From: Candidatus Pacearchaeota archaeon
GTDB lineage: Archaea > Nanoarchaeota > Nanoarchaeia > Pacearchaeales > GW2011-AR1
Length of the DNA: 64,000 nucleotides
Direction of reading: 5' to 3'
Assembly: GCA_023228245.1 (NCBI GenBank)
Contig: JALOBN010000003.1
Coordinates: 39,950-103,949 of the forward strand
Shown piece after piece: positions 1 through 9,401 of the stretch. Positions within the stretch are counted from its first letter, which is position 1. Every line of letters begins with the position of its first letter. Under the pieces are notes generated by a model. That model worked only from the letters and a program-made list of their open reading frames with translations, did not search any database and was not told the DNA's origin. The translations under genes and the position numbers were made by a program.

Positions 1-445
1 TTTTTATTTTCCTGTTTTCTACCATTATAGTTTCTTTTTCTAAAAGAAACCTAAATTTATCAACTCTTTCTTTAATCTGCAAAGCAATTCTCTTAATATT
101 CTTTTTGTTTTGTTTCTGCTCGTCTTTAATTTTCCAAATCCTGACTTTGTTTTGAATATACATGCTTTGATAGTCAAATATTTTTCTAGGAACATCATTC
201 GCGACGACAATAATTAAATCAGAACTTTCCAAATCTTTTTTGTTTAACGGAATCGGCGTCCTGTTATCAATATCCACCCCAAGAAGTTGTTTCGGAATTC
301 CTCGCTGTTCTTTATCAGAATGCCCGCCCATTACAATTCCCCGACTTATCACTTCAATTTTTTTATTTTGATTTATCTTCTTAAAATATTCCTCGGCAAT
401 TCTGCTTCTGAAAACATTGTGTTTGCAAATAAATAAAATTTTCAT
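1..445 (-). CDS. Low-molecular-weight phosphotyrosine phosphatase-like protein, 3' end outside window
   Basis: The first 148 codons are in the window and the stop lies beyond base 1. The N-terminus reads MKILFICKHNVFRSRIAEEY, which carries the CX5R phosphatase loop (Cys7, Arg13, then Ser14) of low-molecular-weight protein tyrosine phosphatases and the related arsenate reductases. Asp108, in 'WKIKDE', sits where the family's general acid is expected. Members hydrolyse phosphotyrosine through a phosphocysteine intermediate in the cytoplasm. The substrate is unknown here, and arsenate reduction is an alternative. The ATG is at 443-445. The last codons overlap a hairpin sequence that recurs twice more in the window (see findings). 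Confidence 0.75.
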   Translation of the reverse strand, partial: MKILFICKHNVFRSRIAEEYFKKINQNKKIEVISRGIVMGGHSDKEQRGIPKQLLGVDIDNRTPIPLNKKDLESSDLIIVVANDVPRKIFDYQSMYIQNKVRIWKIKDEQKQNKKNIKRIALQIKERVDKFRFLLEKETIMVENRKIK

Positions 446-447
446 CT

Positions 448-786
448 CTATCTAATTGGAAAAGGATTACTTTCTTCATAATTTTTAGATAGATAACCCT
501 TACCTCTTTTAATTAAGTAAATTACTAATATAATTAAAGGTATTGCAAAAGAGAGAAAAATATTAATCCCTAAATTGAAAATATTAATAAAATCTAAAAT
601 TAAATAAATAATCACACCAAAAAATAAAGATGCAGTCGTGATTACTTTAGTATTATAATCTATGAATCTATCTTCTTTATTTGAATATTCTTTTTGTCTA
701 TGAGAAAGAATATTATTACGATGTTGCCAACAATATTTTCTTCCAGATTTAATTCTTCTACCGCAGATTATACATGTTTTTACCAT
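448..786 (-). CDS. Small zinc-ribbon membrane protein
   Basis: This is a 112-residue protein starting at the ATG at 784-786. A longer reading frame would run back into tRNA-His and was rejected. The N-terminus 'MVKTCIICGRRI...GRKYCWQH' has a CxxC pair followed by C and H, a likely single zinc site. Two hydrophobic segments (about residues 47-67 and 73-93) should span the membrane, followed by a short basic tail. It lies 2 bases upstream of the phosphatase-like gene on the same strand, so the two are probably co-transcribed. No function can be assigned. Confidence 0.6.
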   Translation of the reverse strand: MVKTCIICGRRIKSGRKYCWQHRNNILSHRQKEYSNKEDRFIDYNTKVITTASLFFGVIIYLILDFINIFNLGINIFLSFAIPLIILVIYLIKRGKGYLSKNYEESNPFPIR

Positions 787-798
787 TTTTTTCAAAAG

Positions 799-870
799 GG
801 CGGATGGGGAGAATCGAACTCCCGTTATGCGAGCCACAGTCGCACGTTCTGCCACTGAACTACAACCGCC
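799..870 (-). tRNA. tRNA-His (anticodon GTG)
   Basis: The cloverleaf is complete on the minus strand: anticodon stem TGCGA/TCGCA around loop CTGTGGC (anticodon GTG), T-arm GGGAG-TTCGATT-CTCCC, and an extra 5' G (G-1) opposite C73, the identity mark of tRNA-His. The acceptor stem has one apparent T-T mismatch at position 5/68. CCA is not encoded. Confidence 0.95.
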
Positions 871-980
871 ATATACAAAATCTAAATAAAAAAGGTATAA
901 AAATCTTTCAATAAGTTCTGAATTGACAAAAGTGAAATTATGAACATAAGAATTTTAAACACTATTAACTATTTCATTTT

Positions 981-2177
981 ATGGGACTGCTTATAGCCAA
1001 AGAAAAAGGTGTGATGTCATTTACAGGAATCGCGAAACTTGCAATAACTGGTTTTATCGTCGCTATGGCTTCTTCGTTCATCGACACAATCTGGGCACTT
1101 TACTTAAACAGCTTCGTGAATAGCGCCGCACTTGTAGGATTCATCTCCGCATTTTTAGCAGCCGTATCATTCATTTCTTATTTCGTTTTCATTCCACTGA
1201 TACAAAAAGTAAACAAACCCAAACTTTATGTTTTTTGTCTTGTAATGTTCGCAATCGGCTATCTGCTTTTTGCATTAAATAATAATTTTTACATATTCAT
1301 AATAATCGCATCATTCCTGACAATTTTATCAACTCTCAAAGTCGCAAGTTTCGGAATAATTGTTAAGGATAAAACACAAAAACAAAAACTCTCGAGAAAC
1401 GAAGGTTTAATGTATACTTTTTTCAATCTCGCATGGGTTCTTGGCCCGCTAATTGCAGGTTACATTTCAGACGCATTCGGAATTGATTTAATTTTCACAT
1501 TAGCTGCAATTTTCCTTCTTGTCGCAACAGCGTTCTTTATGATTGTTCAGGTAAAAGATAACCGCGTTGATAAAAAAATAGAAAAACATTTATTAAAAAA
1601 TTTCTTTGAATTTTTCAAAGATAAAAAAAGAGTTTTAGTTTATATTATCAGCGGAGGAATTAATTTATGGTGGGGTTTCATTTACTTATTTATTCCACTT
1701 TACATAATTGAAAACGGACTTGAAACAATTTGGATTGGATATTTTTTATTTGCCGTCGCTGTTCCACTTGTATTTTTAGAATACCCTTTTTCAAAAATAA
1801 CTTCTAAAATTGGTTTCAAAAAAATGTTCATCCTAGGATTTTCAATCACAGGAATATTTTCATTAATATGTTTCTTCTTTTCAAATTTATATCTTATTCT
1901 GGGACTATTGGTTCTTGCAAGTTGTGGAATGGCTATGCTTGAACCTACAACAGAAGCATATTTCTTTGACTTAACACGAGACGATCAGGAGCAAAGATTT
2001 TACGGCCCTTACAATACGGGAATCGACTTAAGTCAGTTCATAGGAAAAATTCTAGCATCTATATTATTAATTTTCTTGCCGTTCAAATTTTTATTCATTT
2101 TATTTGCATCAATGATGGGAATATACGCAGTTTTATGTTTAATGTTAAAAGATATTGTGGAACAAAAGAAAAGATAA
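981..2177 (+). CDS. Major facilitator superfamily transporter
   Basis: This 398-residue integral membrane protein has about 12 hydrophobic helices in two halves, with a charged central loop near residues 190-215 ('VKDNRVDKKIEKHLLKNFFE'). Size and layout fit the MFS family of secondary transporters. The substrate cannot be read from the sequence. A second, unrelated-looking MFS gene is at 55292-56443. The start at 981 is the first in-frame ATG; Met12 is an alternative. The gene is transcribed toward the U32 gene 30 bases downstream. Confidence 0.8.
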   Translation: MGLLIAKEKGVMSFTGIAKLAITGFIVAMASSFIDTIWALYLNSFVNSAALVGFISAFLAAVSFISYFVFIPLIQKVNKPKLYVFCLVMFAIGYLLFALNNNFYIFIIIASFLTILSTLKVASFGIIVKDKTQKQKLSRNEGLMYTFFNLAWVLGPLIAGYISDAFGIDLIFTLAAIFLLVATAFFMIVQVKDNRVDKKIEKHLLKNFFEFFKDKKRVLVYIISGGINLWWGFIYLFIPLYIIENGLETIWIGYFLFAVAVPLVFLEYPFSKITSKIGFKKMFILGFSITGIFSLICFFFSNLYLILGLLVLASCGMAMLEPTTEAYFFDLTRDDQEQRFYGPYNTGIDLSQFIGKILASILLIFLPFKFLFILFASMMGIYAVLCLMLKDIVEQKKR

Positions 2178-2207
2178 TTCTTTAAACTATTTTTTTCAAA
2201 TTATATT

Positions 2208-3392
2208 ATGAAACAAAAATTAGAACTTCTCGCACCAGCGGGAGATTTTTCAATGTTATCTGCAGCAGTAAATGCAGGAGCCGACGCTGTTTACTTTGGG
2301 TTAAAAGAATTTTCAATGCGAGCAGCAGCGAGAAATTTTACCATCGCAGATTTAGAAGAAATTGAAAATATTTGCAAACCCAAAAAGGTAAAAAGATATT
2401 TAACATTAAACACAATAATTTACAACGACGAATTAAAAAAAATAGAAGAAACAATCAAAAAAGTAAAAGGAAAAATAGATGCAATAATCTGTTGGGATAT
2501 TTCAGTAATTCAATTATGCAGAAAATATAAAATTCCTTTTTTTATTTCAACGCAAGCGTCAGTTTCAAATATTGCTTCAGCAAAATTCTACAAATCTCTC
2601 GGAGCAAAAAGAATTGTTCTCGCAAGAGAATTAAACTTAAAACAAATAAAACAAATTTCAAAAATAATTGACATTGAATGTTTCTGTCACGGTGCAATGT
2701 GCGTCGCTGTTTCTGGAAGATGTTTCACTTCGCAATTTCTATTTAACAAATCAGCAAATCGCGGAGAATGTTTACATCCTTGCAGAAGAGCTTACACAGT
2801 AAAAGACGAAGAAGGAAATGAACTAAAAGTTAACAACAATCAAATTTTATCAGCAAAAGATTTATGCACTTTGCCTTTCATCGAACAAATGAAAAGAGCA
2901 GGAATAACTTCTTTCAAAATTGAAGGAAGAAATAGAGATGCAAGATATGTCGACGCTGTCGTGCGAGTTTATAGAAAAGCACTAGACAAAAAATTAACTA
3001 AAAAAGAAATTGAAGAAGGAATAAAAGAATTGGAATTAATTTACAACAAAGGTTTTTCATCTGGATTTTATTTGCGAACACCAACATCTGACGATTTTTC
3101 AAAAATACAGAGCAACGCATCAACAGAGAAAAAACATTTTATAGGAAAAGTAACACACTATTTTGACAAATCTGGCGTCGCTGCAGTGAAATTAGTTTCT
3201 GAATTAAAAGTTGGAGATAAAATTGTAATTATAGGAAACACAACAGGAATAATTCATTCAAAAATAGAATCTATCGAGATAAAAAATTCTAAAGTAGAAA
3301 AAGCAAAGAAAGGTGACGAAGTCGGAATAAAAGTTTCAAAAGTTAGAAAGAACGACGAGGTCTATTTGTTAAAAGAAAATAAAATAAACTAA
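2208..3392 (+). CDS. U32 family protein (RlhA/TrhP-like tRNA/rRNA hydroxylation family)
   Basis: The 394-residue protein opens 'MKQKLELLAPAGDFSMLSAA', the typical U32 start. It has the family's Cys-rich core: Cys160-His161, Cys165, Ser169-Gly170, Cys172, then Cys188 and Cys192. In characterised relatives these cysteines hold an iron-sulphur cluster, and the proteins act in prephenate-dependent RNA hydroxylation (TrhP on tRNA, RlhA on 23S rRNA); older annotations say collagenase-like protease. Length fits single-module U32 proteins plus a C-terminal beta domain (about residues 305-390). Which RNA it modifies cannot be told. The gene starts 30 bases after the MFS gene. Confidence 0.85.
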   Translation: MKQKLELLAPAGDFSMLSAAVNAGADAVYFGLKEFSMRAAARNFTIADLEEIENICKPKKVKRYLTLNTIIYNDELKKIEETIKKVKGKIDAIICWDISVIQLCRKYKIPFFISTQASVSNIASAKFYKSLGAKRIVLARELNLKQIKQISKIIDIECFCHGAMCVAVSGRCFTSQFLFNKSANRGECLHPCRRAYTVKDEEGNELKVNNNQILSAKDLCTLPFIEQMKRAGITSFKIEGRNRDARYVDAVVRVYRKALDKKLTKKEIEEGIKELELIYNKGFSSGFYLRTPTSDDFSKIQSNASTEKKHFIGKVTHYFDKSGVAAVKLVSELKVGDKIVIIGNTTGIIHSKIESIEIKNSKVEKAKKGDEVGIKVSKVRKNDEVYLLKENKIN

Positions 3393-3402
3393 AAGTGTTT
3401 GT

Positions 3403-3924
3403 TCAAAATTCAAATGAAGTTGTTTGTGAACATAACTGTTGATTTCCAGAATCGTCTGTGAAGTAAGGTGTAACTTCTAACAAATCAATTGTATTCACAT
3501 TTGCAATTAAACTGTTTACAGAAATTTTCTTTCCAACCAATTGCAATATATTTCCTGGAACGTCAATAAGAGATGAACTTGTTACTTCTGCAACTGAGTC
3601 AGCGAATATAATTTTAACTCCTCCAAGTTCTTCATCTTCAGTTCCTGTTCTTGATAAAGTCACATTACAAGTTTGATTTGTTGTCCCATTAACACAAACA
3701 GCGGATTTAACTGCAATATTTACATTCAAACATTTCGCACTGGTTTCAACCCCTTCAGTACTACTTTGAATTAAATTATTAACAACATACCATACAAGTC
3801 CGATAGCAACCATAGATAATAAAACAATTATCAAAGTAACAACAATGGTGGACAATCCCTTATGATTTTTAATTAAGAAATTACAATATGAAAATCCCCT
3901 ATTCTCCTCTTTTTTATTATTCAT
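3403..3924 (-). CDS. Archaeal type IV pilin-like protein
   Basis: This 173-residue protein has a class III signal peptide: a polar N-terminus, Lys22-Gly23 followed by 'LSTIVVTLIIVLLSMVAIG', then one hydrophobic helix to about residue 52. Prepilin peptidases of the PibD/FlaK type cut at that Gly, and the helix packs into the pilus core. The remainder is a beta-rich extracellular domain with several cysteines (near residues 65, 77, 86 and 166). It is a probable surface filament or adhesin subunit. No assembly ATPase or platform gene is nearby, so it must use a machine encoded elsewhere. It converges with the U32 gene. Confidence 0.75.
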   Translation of the reverse strand: MNNKKEENRGFSYCNFLIKNHKGLSTIVVTLIIVLLSMVAIGLVWYVVNNLIQSSTEGVETSAKCLNVNIAVKSAVCVNGTTNQTCNVTLSRTGTEDEELGGVKIIFADSVAEVTSSSLIDVPGNILQLVGKKISVNSLIANVNTIDLLEVTPYFTDDSGNQQLCSQTTSFEF

Positions 3925-3966
3925 TTTATCTTAGATACAAAAGAAGATTTACTTTAAAAAGATTTC

Positions 3967-5163
3967 TTATTTACTGAAATTTTCTATAATCTGGAAGAAT
4001 TCTTTGCTGTCCATAACTTTGTCAACTTCAGTAATCCCCCGCTGTTCTGCAAATTTCGCAAACGCACTCGGTTTGAATTCTCTTTTTCTCAAAGAAGAAA
4101 TTGTCGGCAATTTTGCGTCGTCAAAACCTTCAAATTTTCCTTCTGCAATTGCAGCAGTAATTTTTCTCTTCGACAAAATCAAATCCTTGAATTTAATTCT
4201 CCCGATAAAAAATGCGTAAGGATATTTTTTCTTGAAAACTGCAAAAATCATTTTCTGTCTCTCAGCATTATCCATATGGTCTTTCCCACGAACAACGTGC
4301 GTCATTTTTAATTCCATATCGTCGACAGCAACAGAAAGATTCATCAGCGGCCAGACACGATATTTATTTTGTTGCAAAGGATGAGTTTCTAAATTAATTC
4401 TCGCAAGAGGAAAATCTCTCATCGCCGGATTTTTATGTTTCATATCTGACTTAAATCTCAAAACAGCGTCGCCTTGTCCAAATCCTTTTTTGTCAAGCAT
4501 TTTTTTCCATCTTTCAAAATTTTCCTTAACACTTAATTTTCTGCACGGACAATCTTTTTTTGCTTCAGCAAATTTCTTGAATTTCTCCGAAGAGCAAGTA
4601 CAGACATAAGCAGAATTTTTTTCAATTAATTTTTCCGCATATTCATAATATAATTTCATTCTATCCGACGCGTTCAGATATTTGTAAACATTTCCAAAAG
4701 CCCAATCGCAATCTTTTTTTATGTTCTCGTAAGCTTCAGACAAAGTTGTTGTCGGGTCAGTATCGTCGATAATTACATAAAATTTTCCGTCGTATTTTTT
4801 TACATAAAGTGAAGAAATCATATTCGAAACTAAATGTCCGACGTGCAAAGGTCCCGACGGTGCAGGACGAAATCTCATAACAACGCCTTTTTCAGACTCA
4901 GGCAATTCTTCAAGTCCTTCACGAACTTCTCTCTCGCTGACTTCTTTATGCAACTTTTCAAATTCTTTTTTCTGTTTTTCCAATCCCAAAGAATTTACTT
5001 CAAAAATTATTTCAGAAATTTTCTTCCCGTATTTTCCCATATCTTTTTTATCCAAACCTTCATTAAACAGCGAAGAAATAACTGGTCCTTGCATTGCAGT
5101 CCCGTCGTGTGCGAGTGCATTTTTCAAAGCGTAAGCCCGAATTTTTTTATCAAGATTTTCCAT
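3967..5163 (-). CDS. gltX: Glutamyl-tRNA synthetase, archaeal type, lacking the C-terminal anticodon-binding barrel
   Basis: The N-terminal 90 residues match the archaeal GluRS leader. The class I motif is 'PSGPLHVGHL' (HVGH at 107-110). A CxC...CxC zinc knuckle follows near residues 198-220, and the KMSKS-equivalent loop is LSKRK at 330-334. The protein then has only 64 more residues and stops at 398, whereas archaeal GluRS is usually about 550 or more, with two beta-barrels that read the anticodon. No barrel sequence follows: the stop TAA is at 3967-3969 and the pilin gene begins 40 bases on. The catalytic half looks intact. It sits 41 bases after the 5205-5534 gene on the same strand. Confidence 0.85.
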   Translation of the reverse strand: MENLDKKIRAYALKNALAHDGTAMQGPVISSLFNEGLDKKDMGKYGKKISEIIFEVNSLGLEKQKKEFEKLHKEVSEREVREGLEELPESEKGVVMRFRPAPSGPLHVGHLVSNMISSLYVKKYDGKFYVIIDDTDPTTTLSEAYENIKKDCDWAFGNVYKYLNASDRMKLYYEYAEKLIEKNSAYVCTCSSEKFKKFAEAKKDCPCRKLSVKENFERWKKMLDKKGFGQGDAVLRFKSDMKHKNPAMRDFPLARINLETHPLQQNKYRVWPLMNLSVAVDDMELKMTHVVRGKDHMDNAERQKMIFAVFKKKYPYAFFIGRIKFKDLILSKRKITAAIAEGKFEGFDDAKLPTISSLRKREFKPSAFAKFAEQRGITEVDKVMDSKEFFQIIENFSK

Positions 5164-5204
5164 ACTCTACAAAACAAAATTGTATTAATAAATTATTTGG
5201 AAGA

Positions 5205-5534
5205 CTAATCGTAGCTAATTTTTAATTTCTTTTCAATAATTTCTATTCTCTGTTTTATGTGGTAAATTTGATTTGAAATATCTTCAAGCTTATCTGTCAT
5301 GTCAAGCAACCTTTTTGCAATTTTTGATTTTTTATCGCTATTATCCGACGATAAATTCACATAATCAGAATCGTTTGAACTCGATGAACTAGAAGAAGAA
5401 TTATCCATAAATCCAAAAGCAGACATATCTGAAGAATTATTTTTCGCAGGAACTTTTGCAAAACTTTTTTCAGGGATTTTATAGTTCTCTCTCAAATCAA
5501 TAACTTTGTCCTTCTTTTTTCCAAATATCCCCAT
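5205..5534 (-). CDS. Small protein with serine-rich linker and coiled coil
   Basis: This 109-residue protein has three parts: a basic N-terminus 'MGIFGKKKDKVIDLRE', a low-complexity Ser/Asn/Asp linker with a run of eight serines (about residues 46-70), and a C-terminal amphipathic helix (about 72-106) with coiled-coil periodicity. I do not recognise the family. The layout suggests a tethered oligomerisation or adaptor protein, but that is a guess. It is the first gene of a probable two-gene unit with GluRS. It diverges from the 5620 gene across an 85-base promoter region. Confidence 0.6.
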   Translation of the reverse strand: MGIFGKKKDKVIDLRENYKIPEKSFAKVPAKNNSSDMSAFGFMDNSSSSSSSSNDSDYVNLSSDNSDKKSKIAKRLLDMTDKLEDISNQIYHIKQRIEIIEKKLKISYD

Positions 5535-5619
5535 AATTCATAATAGGATTATTTATTTTTAAATTCTACGAAATCGTATTTATACGAACTTTTTTAAAAT
5601 AGATTATCTTAATTATCAA

Positions 5620-7026
5620 ATGGGTGAAATAAAATCTATTCCTCAAATAATTGAAGAAGTTAGTCCTTATTATAAAAAAAAGAAAGCACCAGAAGCAGTC
5701 CACAATTTAGTTTATGATTCGTCGTCAGAAACTCTCGAGCCAGTTTATTTTTTTATTCTTGATTTAATGAATAACATGGGAATGTCTCCAGAAAAACTCG
5801 TCGATAATTTTAGTTCAACACCCGGTTCAGGACATTTTGCAGAACTCGGACAAAGAGCAACAGTAATGCAGCAGCAGGCAGGAAAAATTATGGGAGATGT
5901 AAACACCGTCTTAAGAAGCGTTTTAAATATCGTTTACGATTTAAAAGAATTTAAAATTCGTTTAAGTCATTATGAAAGTTTAAACTCAAAAAAGAAAGAA
6001 GAACAAGAAGGAGCAATGTTAGCACTAAAACAAATTTGGATGGACAAAGTCGACATCAATAAAGGAAATTCTTCAATGAAAGCAATGACATTCGGACAAT
6101 CTGGTTTCCAAACTTTGATGGATGCATTTCTCGTCGCGAAAGATGAAAAAGAAGCAGACAAAATAGATTTGAACGACAGAGTAAAAAGAATTGTAAAATC
6201 AAGAATTATAGAATTTAATATTTGGTTAAAGGAATCAGAAAAAGAATTGAAAAAAAGATACGAACTCGAAAAAACTTATTTGAAAAGTCAAGTAAATAGT
6301 TTAAAACTTTATTCACGATGGGTTCGTCCGTATTTGAAAGCAGCACAAGAACTTGAATCAAAAGAATCAAACAATCCCGCGTTAGTAAAAACTTTTAACA
6401 CAATAATTTTAGAATTAACTTTATTAGGGAAAAATAAATTAGACGTCGCTGATGAAGCTGCAAAAGGAAACGCTCCAATCGATTTTGCAAAAGATAAATT
6501 TTTAGGAAACAGAAGAAAATACGCGAGTTATGTTCTTGTAAGTTTTACATTCAGAGGAATCCCGCAAAGAATAAGTCAGCAATCACATTACGCTTTCGGC
6601 GGAAGAGCAGAAATAACTTTTAGCGCATACTCGCTTAACGACGACGAAATAAAAAAATTCAATGAAACAATGAAACAGTCAGAAATCAACGACGTACTAA
6701 CTTTAATCGAAGGCGCGACAACAGAAAGTTTAACACACCTTGAAGAAGATATTAATTCATTCCTCGACGAGAAACAAGAAGAAAAAAAACTAGAAAAAGG
6801 TATGAGTTTGAAAGACGCATTTGAACCATTCTCTGCATTATTCGGACTTTATAATAAAAAAACTCAAACAAAAAAAGATACAAAAAAAGAAAGCGGAGTT
6901 GTTGCCCCCGACGATTGGGCTGAAGAAAATTATTTCCGTCCTCTCGCAGCTGAACAGGCAAAAACAAATGCAATGACTTTATTTGATACTTACAAAAAAT
7001 CTCACGGAATGGAAAGTTTTTCATAA
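5620..7026 (+). CDS. Conserved-looking helical protein of unknown function (468 aa)
   Basis: A soluble, mostly helical protein. Long charged helices occur around residues 190-250, where alternating Lys/Glu suggests a coiled coil. A more compact region around 300-345 contains 'RKYASYVLVSFTFRGIPQR'. There is no signal peptide or membrane segment, and no family is recognised. The stop TAA shares its last base with the ATG of the next gene (7026), so the two are translationally coupled. It opens a same-strand cluster (5620-10256) with the acidic protein, the TIM-barrel protein and a nucleotidyltransferase, which suggests joint function. Confidence 0.7.
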   Translation: MGEIKSIPQIIEEVSPYYKKKKAPEAVHNLVYDSSSETLEPVYFFILDLMNNMGMSPEKLVDNFSSTPGSGHFAELGQRATVMQQQAGKIMGDVNTVLRSVLNIVYDLKEFKIRLSHYESLNSKKKEEQEGAMLALKQIWMDKVDINKGNSSMKAMTFGQSGFQTLMDAFLVAKDEKEADKIDLNDRVKRIVKSRIIEFNIWLKESEKELKKRYELEKTYLKSQVNSLKLYSRWVRPYLKAAQELESKESNNPALVKTFNTIILELTLLGKNKLDVADEAAKGNAPIDFAKDKFLGNRRKYASYVLVSFTFRGIPQRISQQSHYAFGGRAEITFSAYSLNDDEIKKFNETMKQSEINDVLTLIEGATTESLTHLEEDINSFLDEKQEEKKLEKGMSLKDAFEPFSALFGLYNKKTQTKKDTKKESGVVAPDDWAEENYFRPLAAEQAKTNAMTLFDTYKKSHGMESFS

Positions 7027-7541
7027 TGAAAAAAGAAGATAAAAAAAATTCTGAAGAAGATGAATCTAAATTAGAACAGGAAATAGAGGAACTCGAAGAA
7101 GAAATATCCGATGAAGATGAAATTTTTGATGAAGAAATTGTTCAATTTATACCGTCGGTAAAATCAAAATCAACAACCTTAGATAAAATAAATATTTCTG
7201 AGGATATTCCTTTGGACTTGGAAGAAAATTTGAGAAAAACAACACATCTCCCCGACGATGAAGATGATTCATTCCGATATGGAAATCAAAAAGGAGAATC
7301 AAAAGAATCAGAATATCAAAATTTTAATCCAAATTATTCTGCAGAAATGATAACCTCAATCGACGGAATTTCTAAAGGAAGAAATAATTTTCGCAATGTA
7401 GCATTTGCAGAATCTGCTGAAGCAAGAATTTCTCCAGAAAAAAATTTTGAAAGATACGAACAAGTAAAAAGATTTGATAAAGACGATTTTAGAAAAACTG
7501 ATTTAGAAAGAAGAGAAGTTAAATACAAACCATTAAATTAA
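7026..7541 (+). CDS. Acidic, probably disordered protein (171 aa)
   Basis: The N-terminal half is dominated by Glu and Asp in long runs (residues 9-45). The rest is polar with scattered aromatic residues and looks largely unstructured, apart from a basic tail near residues 145-168. Its ATG overlaps the stop of the 5620 gene by one base, so the two are probably made together. It may be a chaperone-like or adaptor partner of that protein. No family is recognised. Confidence 0.6.
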   Translation: MKKEDKKNSEEDESKLEQEIEELEEEISDEDEIFDEEIVQFIPSVKSKSTTLDKINISEDIPLDLEENLRKTTHLPDDEDDSFRYGNQKGESKESEYQNFNPNYSAEMITSIDGISKGRNNFRNVAFAESAEARISPEKNFERYEQVKRFDKDDFRKTDLERREVKYKPLN

Positions 7542-7576
7542 TAAAGATTTTTTACTAGATATTCTCGAGGTGAAAC

Positions 7577-9361
7577 ATGGCTGATTACAGTGTAAGCAAT
7601 ATTTATCAAGGGGGTTATTCGTCGCTGAAACCGCAGTATGGAGATATTTTCACTGGTTACAGAATTAATCCAGGAAGTCTCGGAATTACGACAGACCCGC
7701 GAACAGCGAATATAGTTCAGGAAGCAACATCTAAATTAAATATGGGCGTCAAGCAAATTGAACTTGCCTTAGTTTCTCCAGAAGTTTTTGATTCTATTCC
7801 AAGACAACAATTAAAAGAAATAAACAGATTAAGTAAACTCACAGGAATAGATGTTTCTGTTCATGGTCCAGTAATGGGCTCGTCAGGAATGTCACAACAA
7901 GGATTCAATGAATTAAATAGAGCAGGAGAAGAAAGGAAAATAACAGAAGTTCTTTTACGAAGCAACGAAGTAAGCGACAAAGGAAATGTAAATGTAACTT
8001 TCCACTCTGCAGAAGGAATTCAAGGAAGTGAATGGAAAACTCTCGGAGGAAAAGGGAAAGAAAGAGAAGCAAGAAGAATAATGGCCGTCGATAAAGAATC
8101 AGGAAAAATGATTGCAATGGATGAAGAAAAAAAATTCTATCCTGGGGGGGAAGGCGGAAAAATAATTGAAGAAATATATTCTCCAGAAAAAAATCTCCAG
8201 ATTGTAAATACTTCTGAATGGGACACAAAAATAAATCAATTATTTTTTAATAAAGAAAGAGCAGATGAAATTCTAAATCAAAATTCAGTCCAGATTCAAC
8301 ACTTGATGGATTACCTTCAAGAAAAACAGAAAAAAGGAGAAAAACCCGTTTTAACATCGACGCAGGAACAAGCTTATTTGAAATATAAAGACGCAGAAAA
8401 TTATCTCCATGAAATAAATAAAACGGCAAATGGAATTTTCAGTAAAGCGTATCAATTCGGAAATGAACAACAAAAAGAATTGTTAAAACAAATTTCAACA
8501 GAATATACCGAAGAGGTAAAAAATAATGGAGGAGATATTACAGGACAATCCAGGGCTATACATAAATTACTAAATAATTTGCAGGACCCGACTCTTGCTC
8601 CAAAAATGTTTGTTCCAATTGAAGAATTTGCCGTCGAGCAATCATCAAAAACTTTTGGTAATGCTGCATTCAATGCTTACAAAAAATTAGGCGACAAAGC
8701 ACCAATTCTTACAATAGAAAATCCGCCAGCAGGTTTTGCATTAAGCACAGGTGAAGATTTAAAAAATTTAATTGTTGCTTCAAGAAAACAATTTGCAGAA
8801 AACGCAGTAAAGGATAAAGGAATTAGTCAATGGGAAGCAGAAAAACTTGCAGAAAAATTTATCGGTGCAACTTGGGATGTTGGACATATTAATATGATTC
8901 GTGGAAAAGGATTTGAAGCAAAAGACGTCGTCGGTGAAACAGAAAAAATAGCACAATTTGTAAAACACGTTCATCTTTCAGATAACTTTGGACTTGAACA
9001 TACAGAACTTCCAATGGGGATGGGAAATGTTCCAATAAAAGAAATTTTTGAAAAATTAGGAAAAGAAGGTTTCAATGCAAAAAAAATTATTGAAGCAGGA
9101 CAATGGTGGCAGCATTTCAAAACTCCGCCGTTGAGAGAAACACTTGAAGCTTTTGGTTCTCCAATTTATGGAATGCAAATGGCTCCTTATTGGAATCAGA
9201 GTCCAGGATTTCAGTCAGATTATTTTGGAGGTTACGGCTCAATGCTCCCGCAAGTGAATTATGAAACTTTCGGTGCAGGATTTTCAAGATTACCGTCGGA
9301 ACTCGGCGGCCAACGTGCGGGTGCAGAAGGTTCGCGAATGTCAGGAAGAGGTATGGAATAA
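7577..9361 (+). CDS. TIM-barrel protein of the AP endonuclease 2/xylose isomerase-like superfamily with a large insertion
   Basis: This 594-residue protein shows metal-site motifs of the superfamily in order: 'HGPV' near residue 96, a His in 'TFHSAEG' near 141, 'ENPP' near 381, 'WDVGH' near 432, 'HVHLSDN' near 464 and a Glu in 'EAGQWW' near 506. These are the places where endonuclease IV and sugar isomerases bind divalent metals. About 230 mainly helical residues are inserted between the third and fourth motifs, and the C-terminal 70 residues are rich in Gly, Met, Tyr and Ser. A strong Shine-Dalgarno-like GAGGTGA lies 4 bases before the ATG. Substrate (abasic DNA or a sugar) is unknown. Confidence 0.7.
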   Translation: MADYSVSNIYQGGYSSLKPQYGDIFTGYRINPGSLGITTDPRTANIVQEATSKLNMGVKQIELALVSPEVFDSIPRQQLKEINRLSKLTGIDVSVHGPVMGSSGMSQQGFNELNRAGEERKITEVLLRSNEVSDKGNVNVTFHSAEGIQGSEWKTLGGKGKEREARRIMAVDKESGKMIAMDEEKKFYPGGEGGKIIEEIYSPEKNLQIVNTSEWDTKINQLFFNKERADEILNQNSVQIQHLMDYLQEKQKKGEKPVLTSTQEQAYLKYKDAENYLHEINKTANGIFSKAYQFGNEQQKELLKQISTEYTEEVKNNGGDITGQSRAIHKLLNNLQDPTLAPKMFVPIEEFAVEQSSKTFGNAAFNAYKKLGDKAPILTIENPPAGFALSTGEDLKNLIVASRKQFAENAVKDKGISQWEAEKLAEKFIGATWDVGHINMIRGKGFEAKDVVGETEKIAQFVKHVHLSDNFGLEHTELPMGMGNVPIKEIFEKLGKEGFNAKKIIEAGQWWQHFKTPPLRETLEAFGSPIYGMQMAPYWNQSPGFQSDYFGGYGSMLPQVNYETFGAGFSRLPSELGGQRAGAEGSRMSGRGME

Positions 9362-9401
9362 AATATATATTTAAAAATATATAAAATATAATACATATAA
9401 G

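Noticed and set aside
7905..8228. Antisense frames inside the TIM-barrel gene (7905-8228, 8247-8429, 8452-8673, 8780-8974)
   Set aside because: Shadows of an AT-rich gene: Phe/Leu-rich, no promoters, and the sense gene shows metal-site motifs.
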